Assembly (NCBI GenBank): GCA_028564705.1
Contig: JAPXFQ010000181.1
Location: 620,001-684,000 of the forward strand
Direction of reading: 5' to 3'
Source of the DNA: Apricaphanius iberus
Lineage: Eukaryota > Chordata > Actinopteri > Cyprinodontiformes > Aphaniidae
DNA: 64,000 nt
Below, piece by piece: positions 57,701 to 64,000 of the stretch (position 1 is its first letter; each line of letters begins with the position of its first letter). Both the position numbers and the translations under genes were made by a program. The notes under the pieces were generated by a model. It saw only the letters and a program-made list of their open reading frames with translations, was not told the DNA's origin and did no database searches.

Positions 57701-59936
57701 ATCCAGCAGAGCACTGTTCAGTATGTTACCTGTAAATGGAAAGTGTATGGTACCACTGAAAATCTACACAGTTTGTAAATGATTTCATTAAACCACTCCA
57801 ATGCACATTTTATTGAAACCAAGTATGCTATTTTAATAACAATTAAGTATTTTTTTCTTTGCTGTAAAGAGTTTTTTAAAATATATTTTTCATTATTAGA
57901 ACAACAACCCCAAACATACAACCTGACCTATTGCAAAATGGTCCAGATCAAATTAGGCCTATATTCATATAAAAAAAGATGAAAGTTAATCTTCACTGAA
58001 ACTTTAAATCCATTTGCTGCAAATGCATTTCATATGTCAGAATCTGCATGTGAAAAAACATGGATCCTATTCCTTCTATTTAACAATTACACACTACTTT
58101 GTCACTTTGAATCCTAATAAAATGGGTTAAAAATGGTCCTAAAAAACAATGTAAAAACTTAAAGCTATGTCAGTTCTTTAAAATCAAATTGACTTTTGAC
58201 TTATTTATTGAGACAGGGATATTTTTGTCCCCAGGTTCATTAGATGCTAATTTGAAAATACTGAGTGGGAATCCTGCAGTTTCTCACTGTATACTTTTTC
58301 TCCCTGGTCCTTGCCTTGTTAAGGTTGGATAGATCTTTACTGCCATCTCATGGTTTTTCTCTGTCATGACATGAATACCATGGAAAGCCTCATGTGTAAC
58401 TGAGTTGGAGGTAATGTTATAAAGATTAAATTGCTGTTGCCGTTTTTGTTTTGTTTTTAAGCGGTTGGTGTTAATTAAATTAATTCATCCCCTTTTTGAA
58501 AGTTTTTTGCTCTAAAGCTCAACATTAACTAGGATGCATAATATAAACAATGTTTTTTTTTTGGTAGAGAGAATAAAAAAACATGTCTGTCTATCATCTC
58601 TTACATTCTCTACATCGAAGACAATGTCTAATTCATTTGCTGCAACTTTTAAAAATACAGCTATTTTGCCTCCTCGATGAGTGAAAAAGCTAAACTGTCC
58701 AACAGAAAACCTAAGGCTGAAATGTCACCAAGAGCAGCTGTGCCAGTAGACCACTTTCTACTTGGCTCATTTTAGGATTAATGAGCTCCTTGGCCCAGAC
58801 TCTCTTATTTACCTAATGAATGAAACTCATGCCATTTTTGTTTACAGCCTTTGCCTTGCGCATACCAAGCAGTGACTTAAACCCACGAACAAATGTGGTC
58901 CCCAACATGATCAGTATCAATGCAATATTTTCATTCTGATCAATCCATTGTGTTAACTGAAGACTATAGAATCTTTCAAGAGATAATCAATCCCCCAAAT
59001 GGACAAGATATGACAGAAAACAGTTCAAAAATTATGGAAATTATCTGTGGTGGAACAAGATAACATCTTATAAATTATAACCAGGTGATAAAGACATGGG
59101 TGAATGATGAAAGGATGAAACAAAGTAATGAAGGTTATCATTTAAGATACACTCCAAAAATGTCCACGTTGGTTAATAATGTCAATGTTTCACACAGTAA
59201 ATTTGCTCTTATTGAACTTAAATATGAATATATTATACCAGACCCAAACTCAGTCAAATCCAGACTGAACCTCTGACAGCCTCTCTCCTGTTGTCCTGCT
59301 CTTTTGGCAGCACTCTCATCTGAAATGCTGTTTCAGATGTTCCGGGTGGGGGATGGTCTGGTTGCGTGCCAGACTTTTCAAACAAACCCAGGGGACTGTG
59401 TACACCTGTTTAATAATCTACAGGACTGCACTGTCGTGTCAGACTTTCCCCTCAGAGTCCTCAGGATGAGCTTAGGCAGCTGGAGGAGAGATGTATTCTA
59501 CTGAGGGTGTCTTATCACATGATTGTTTTAAATGTGGAATAAGATGTTGGTATTTGAGTTGTGTAAAAAAAAAACTCCCCCCTCCTAGGGAGTGAGGAGG
59601 AAATAATGATCAAAACTACACTTGATAAAACCTGATGCTTAGTGGATTGTTTTAAAAAAAAGCAAAAGTTTGAAATAACTGGAATATAAGACAGAGTTCT
59701 CAAGTTCTTTTTTTTTAATGTAATTGATCTATTACATAAAAATCTTTTAAATACTACATCTACAGGGCATTTAGAGGGATGCAGATTGAAAGTACATTTC
59801 TCTTAAAAAAATTAAACTTGAATTAAAATATACTCAAATGAGAATTTTGACAGGCACAACAATGCCGGTATGTTTATATCTACAAGTCAGTAGCAGCCGC
59901 CATTGCAAGTTGACAAACACTGTCTGTATTTTCCTA
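54701..59936. other. long gene-free stretch upstream of TRHR
   Basis: No exon or RNA gene recognised. Two parts, about 56640-57010 and 58690-58870, are less AT-rich and of higher complexity than their surroundings and could be conserved non-coding elements; only cross-species alignment can tell. Confidence 0.4.
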
Positions 59937-60369
59937 CAATATGGTCGGCACAGCTCAGCTGGTACCGGGAAAAATCAGCAAGTCAAGCAGCTGCTTTAGA
60001 GCCCCAGAGATATTGTTATCCGTCTCAGGAGAGGAGTGACCACAGAGGAGCAAAAACTAGAGTCAATTTAGGTGGAGCCTACACTAGATGGACCCACATA
60101 AAACATTTCCACGGTATCAAATACACACAGAAAAGGCGACTTTCCTCCTGGATCGGTAAGCTAGCTCACTTGCTAACTTAACACACATTAGCTGTTAGTT
60201 AAACTCTTCTACGCTACATTCCTCACTGGACATGGTTCAGGTTGGACACTGGGCGTATCAGCAGCGAACCAGGTAACCCAGTGGTGGGGACGATTTTTCT
60301 ATTGTTGGAACTAAAACCTAGACACACTAGATGTTGCTATTGTGTTCATGTTCTATATCCAACTTTTAA
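59937..60369 (+). repeat. direct duplication, unit 1, with RVNIG-module exon copy 3
   Basis: The unit starts ATATGGTCGGCACAGCTCAG and contains a diverged copy of the module exon. From about 60045, GCAAAAACTAGAGTCAATTT encodes KTRVNLGGAYTRWTHIK, and after a frameshift TEKATFLLDR ends at 60155, followed by a GTAAGC donor at 60156. The exon end matches copies 1, 2 and 4. A reading frame of 92 codons (59903-60181) crosses it out of frame at the end. It is a relic without a known function. Confidence 0.6.
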
Positions 60370-60500
60370 AGGTTGTATATGGTACATTTTCATAGAAAAG
60401 CTACATTGAAAAAAAAAAAACAATTTATATTTGTATTAAAATATAATAAAATTTAAATTGGGCGGGTTTTGGGTTGACATATATGGTCTCTATGATCCAG

Positions 60501-60903
60501 CAATATGGTCAGCTCAGCTCGGCTGGTACTGGGAAGAATGGTGGAGTCAGCAAGTCAAACAGCTGCTTGAGAGACCCGGATATATTGTTTTCTGTCTCAG
60601 CAGAGGAGTGACCGCAGAAGAACAGAAACTACAGTAAATTTAGGTGAAGCCTTCACTAGATGGACCCACATAAAACATCTTCATGGTATCAGACACATGC
60701 AGAAACGATAACTTTTCTCCTGGCTTGGAAAGCTAAGTCATTTGCTATCTTTGCTAACATTAGCTGTTAGTTAAACTCCTCTAGGATACATTCCTCACTG
60801 GACACGGTTCAGGTTGGTCACCGGACATATCGGTAGTGAACCAGGCAACCCAACAGCTGGAATGACGCCGCTACCATGCTCATGTTCCATATCCAAACTT
60901 TAA
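60501..60903 (+). repeat. direct duplication, unit 2, with RVNIG-module exon copy 4
   Basis: The unit starts at an ATATGGTC like unit 1, 564 bases away, and matches it over its whole length (CCTCACTGGACACGGTTCAG against CCTCACTGGACATGGTTCAG, for example). The module exon reads TTVNLGEAFTRWTHIKHLHG. Its donor has decayed to GGAAAGC (about 60726), and a stop interrupts the N-terminal part. The duplication is a segment-scale event, not a microsatellite. Confidence 0.7.
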
Positions 60904-61052
60904 CTTAAGAATCATATACCAGAAAACATTTGGTACATAATATTTTTGAGGAAACTGAAGAAGTTAATTCATTTATTTTGATCAGGCCAAGATGTTTTAA
61001 TTTTTGATAAGTTTTACTCAGCTTAAAATTGTTGGACAGTTTCTGTTTAAGG

Positions 61053-61548
61053 CAGGGATGTCCAAAGTTAAGGCCCTTGGATGGATTGTGTATGGCCCTT
61101 GACCACCATTTAAGATTGGTACCTTCTCTAGTTAGTACCATAACACACACGATTGATGCAGATGGAGACTTTCTTTTACAAGGATATCTGGTTGACACAA
61201 ATATTTTCAAAGAAAGAGTGACCCAAACCCCGTTCTTTCTGCTAAGATAAACAGAACAAAACAGGGTTTTTTTTAGCCCCTTTGAAGTATTTGAAAACTA
61301 TTTTAAAATAATTTATTTTAAGAAGGCAAACTTGAAGGGCCCTATGTTTTGAATCTACAATCCTTTAAAAAATATATATTTTTACCAGAATTCCTACTTT
61401 GTGTTTCATTAAAATATTACCAGTTTAATGTATTGTTGAGCAAAATACCCACTAAAATTTAACTTTAAAAAAATCTTATTTTTGTGGCCCCACAGCCACT
61501 TTTGACTAGATAATTTTGGCCCTCGTAGCAAAAGTTTGGACATCTCTG
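61053..61548. mobile_element. hAT-type MITE, about 500 bp
   Basis: The ends are CAGGGATGTCCAAAGTT and, reversed, CAGAGATGTCCAAACTT. The 8-bp target duplication is GTTTAAGG (61045-61052) and ATTTAAGG (61549-61556), 7 of 8 matching. Subterminal GGCCC/GGCCCT motifs are present. No transposase frame. Confidence 0.85.
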
Positions 61549-61714
61549 ATTTAAGGGTTGTGTTTTATTCTACAGGTTTGACAGTATTCAGCCCTGTATG
61601 TGGTCAATCAAAGATATTACATGGGAGGTAATTTACTTTTACAAAAGTAAGGGTAAAATGAATGCATAAAAATTAAGTTTAAATCTAGTGGACATTTTTT
61701 TTTCCATCTATAAC

Positions 61715-62055
61715 AGAAATGGTTCAGAGAAAAAAAAAGAATCCATCAAAAAATGACCCAAAGCGCCCCACTTAAGCTCCACAGAAATAGTTTGAAGACA
61801 GCAAGGTAGATAGGCCCGGTCAAAGCCCAGACCTAAATACCATAGATGTTTTGAGGCAGGGCTTTCCACAGCTGATCCTCATGCAACCTGTCAGAACTTG
61901 AACGGTGGAGGGAAAATGTAGTTTCCTGATGTGAAAGCCTGCTTAAGACCTATCCACACAAACTCCATGCTGTGACTGCAACCACACACGCATCTAGTAC
62001 TGTAATTACTGAAGAGGTTCAATATTTATGCAATCACTTGTTTTAAGTTAAATTT
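61715..62055 (+). mobile_element. Tc1-like transposase 3' remnant
   Basis: GGTCAAAGCCCAGACCTAAA (the QSPDLN site), followed by a decayed C-terminal region and GAGGTTCAATATTTATGCAA, the typical end of a fish Tc1 family. Stops and indels are frequent. Confidence 0.6.
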
Positions 62056-62629
62056 TGTATTTATTATTATTATTTTATTTTTTTACAAATTTTTACTTAA
62101 TTGTCAATTTTGTAGTTTGTAGTTGTTGTTTTTTGTTTTTTTTTTTGCTTTGTTTTTTGGCCAAACAAGCTAAATCTAGTTGATCTTGATATGTAAAAGC
62201 AGTAAAAGGTTAAAGGATCCGAGGTAGTTAATACTTTTGGTAAGGAATAAAAATACCTTACTATATGTGGTTTTACAGATTTTGTTAACTCTCTAGTATT
62301 AAATTAAAAGAGTGCCATCCGTAAAAAATATCAAGCCAACAAAATAAAATGAAAATCAGATGGGTTTTTAAATAACCTATCAAACTGGATGATAGTTTAG
62401 GAAGCATTTTAATTTGGATGGGATTACTTTATTTTTTGAAAAAATAGAATTCTAGTGATTTATCTGATGACTGACTAGCATTATACAGGGAAAAGTAACC
62501 CTGATGTTAGGATAGGATAGGAATCATGGTTTAGTTTCCTTGGTAAATTTCTAAATGTTTTGAATAAAAGGATGTGTGATTTCTTAGAAGTTAATACAAC
62601 ACTCTGTCACTGTCATGTTGATGTTTATT

Positions 62630-63064
62630 TTATTTAAACCACTTCCAGAAACAGATCAGGAGACAGTTAACAAAAGGGGAAGCACTTTTTTGTTTTAGGA
62701 CATTTAACAAATAGCCTGCAGGCTTTGTTTGCAGGCTGTGCTTGGAAAGAAGAGAAGTAAGCAGGTCAGTAAGATATTTTTTTATGTAGAGTTCATAGTT
62801 TGCCTTTAGAGATGCAGGAACAAAGAACATCCAGGAAGTAGAACAGATGGCTCTGAAGGTTAGTAATTTGGAAATGAGCTCTGGGAAAAGCATGGAGAGG
62901 GTTTGAATTACCTGAGAGGATCTCCATCCAAGTACCCAGTTAAGAATTTCAGAGACACGTGACGGAAGGTGGAAGCAGGGTGACCATAAAGGTTTGTGTA
63001 AGAAACAGGAATCTTCATTCAGTAATATTTTTAATGTAATGTTCCCAGTTGGAAGAAAAGTCAT
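62630..63064 (-). other. 144-codon open frame, unrecognised
   Basis: The frame runs uninterrupted for 435 bases, long for AT-rich DNA. The composition is rich in Leu, Ser, Phe and Trp, with no signal peptide, zinc motif or catalytic motif. I recognise no family and see no promoter, splice or poly(A) context. Most likely it is a chance frame or a decayed repeat. Confidence 0.2.
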
Positions 63065-64000
63065 CTATCTCCTGACCATCCAGTCTACATGTGATCTACG
63101 AATCGTCACAAAGTATTCATCCATTTTCTATAGCAGCTTACTAGTTTGCTTTTATTTCTTTGTGTGTTTGGATTATTGAGGTTGTTACCAAGAAATATAT
63201 TTACTATAATGGTTGACATTTCCATCCTTATTTTACCCTCTGCAGTTGTCAACTGACAATACTTTTTTGATTCACATATAACCACCAGCAAAGGAGGTTC
63301 TGGAGCCATTGTGGATTCGCCAGTGTTTCATAAATGTTTCTTTAGTTATTGAACATCAACTGCTTCCAAATCTCTGGATGTAGCAGCGAGGCAGGCAGCT
63401 ACAGAAGCAGATTATTTGTTTTGCAGGCCTGATTTAAAAAAGCCTAAAATAAATCTCACACTGAATTCTCAAGAAAGGCCCAAACTTTAAGATGATTTAA
63501 ATATATCTGATTGTTTTAACATAATCTCCAGTGGCACACCAGTTGGCACCCATTTAAATCCCTTTAAAATGTTTTATTCCCTACTTTTCAAAGTTAAGAG
63601 TTTCTTGGAGCTTCTAATCACTAATTTATTGATTTCTCTTTCACTTGGAAATAAATATGATGTGATTGTAGAGTGGACGAGGATTCATATTTCTCTCATT
63701 AGTATCCACAGAGCAAGTTGGTAAGTAAAGTAAAAAACAAAAAAAACGACACAGTTCACTATCAGAAATGATCTTGACATCACCAAGTCTCCAAAACAAA
63801 ATCACCAAAAAGTTATTTGGGAGTGATGCCAGAAAAAAGCCTCGTCTTTACCATAATCACACATTTGAATACAGAAACTAAATTGCATGCGTTTATCAAA
63901 TGACAGTAAGCTTCAACCTTTCAGTAGCAAACTGTTCCGGTGCCTCTGACAACGCAAACAATAACAGCAATATATAAATTCTATCTGCTTTTTTATCTGA
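63065..64000. other. gene-free end of window
   Basis: A short TTCATCCATTTTCTATAGCA (63117-63136) recalls the tail of the SINE-like repeat family but is too short to call. Nothing else is recognised. Confidence 0.5.

Noticed and set aside
62630..63064. 144-codon minus-strand ORF as a new gene
   Set aside because: No motif, homology or gene context could be recognised; listed only as an open frame of low confidence.

Overview
The window is AT-rich vertebrate DNA. It is almost certainly from a teleost fish: it holds a two-exon receptor gene split by an intron of about 22 kb, and the rest is full of teleost-type transposons (Tc1-like, hAT and other terminal-inverted-repeat elements, tRNA-derived SINEs, LINE fragments). 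I cannot name the species.

The one clearly functional gene is a thyrotropin-releasing hormone receptor (TRHR, type-1-like) on the minus strand. Coding exon 1 (42312-43118, 269 codons) carries the extracellular N-terminus and TM1-TM5. Coding exon 2 (19864-20304, 146 codons plus stop) carries TM6, TM7 and the cytoplasmic tail. The donor (CAG|GTGGGC) and acceptor (TTTTACCAG|GTG) are both phase 0 and give a 415-residue receptor. No other host gene could be recognised on either side.

Region by region: 1-19.8 kb, downstream of TRHR, holds a LINE reverse-transcriptase remnant, SINE-like copies, a Harbinger-like element, a small membrane-protein-like ORF, Tc1 remnants and an exact 42-bp repeat pair. 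20.3-42.3 kb is the TRHR intron, rich in nested mobile DNA: Tc1 remnants, a tRNA-derived SINE, Myb/SANT-like and THAP-like exon relics, a 20-bp minisatellite, a 1.8-kb hAT-type element that split a SINE, a T-rich strand-asymmetric block, a module exon with an intact splice donor and a RecQ-like helicase fragment. 43.1-64 kb, upstream of TRHR, holds a 690-bp hAT-type MITE with its target-site duplication, an unrecognised 115-codon ORF bracketed by 15-bp direct repeats, an almost complete but inactivated Tc1-like transposon abutting a (TA)n tract, a 5'-truncated LINE with a long open RT frame, a tandemly duplicated module exon, another hAT-type MITE and a further Tc1 remnant.

The most interesting non-gene signal is a recurring protein module (core RVNIG/RVNLG, then F-x-RW, then a DAELA-x-LLD-like end). 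It occurs four times, each time as one exon ending at the same place at a GTAAG-like donor or a decayed version of it. With the THAP, Myb/SANT and RecQ-like fragments it may represent debris of one or more large multi-exon DNA transposons. That is inference; no complete element is present here.
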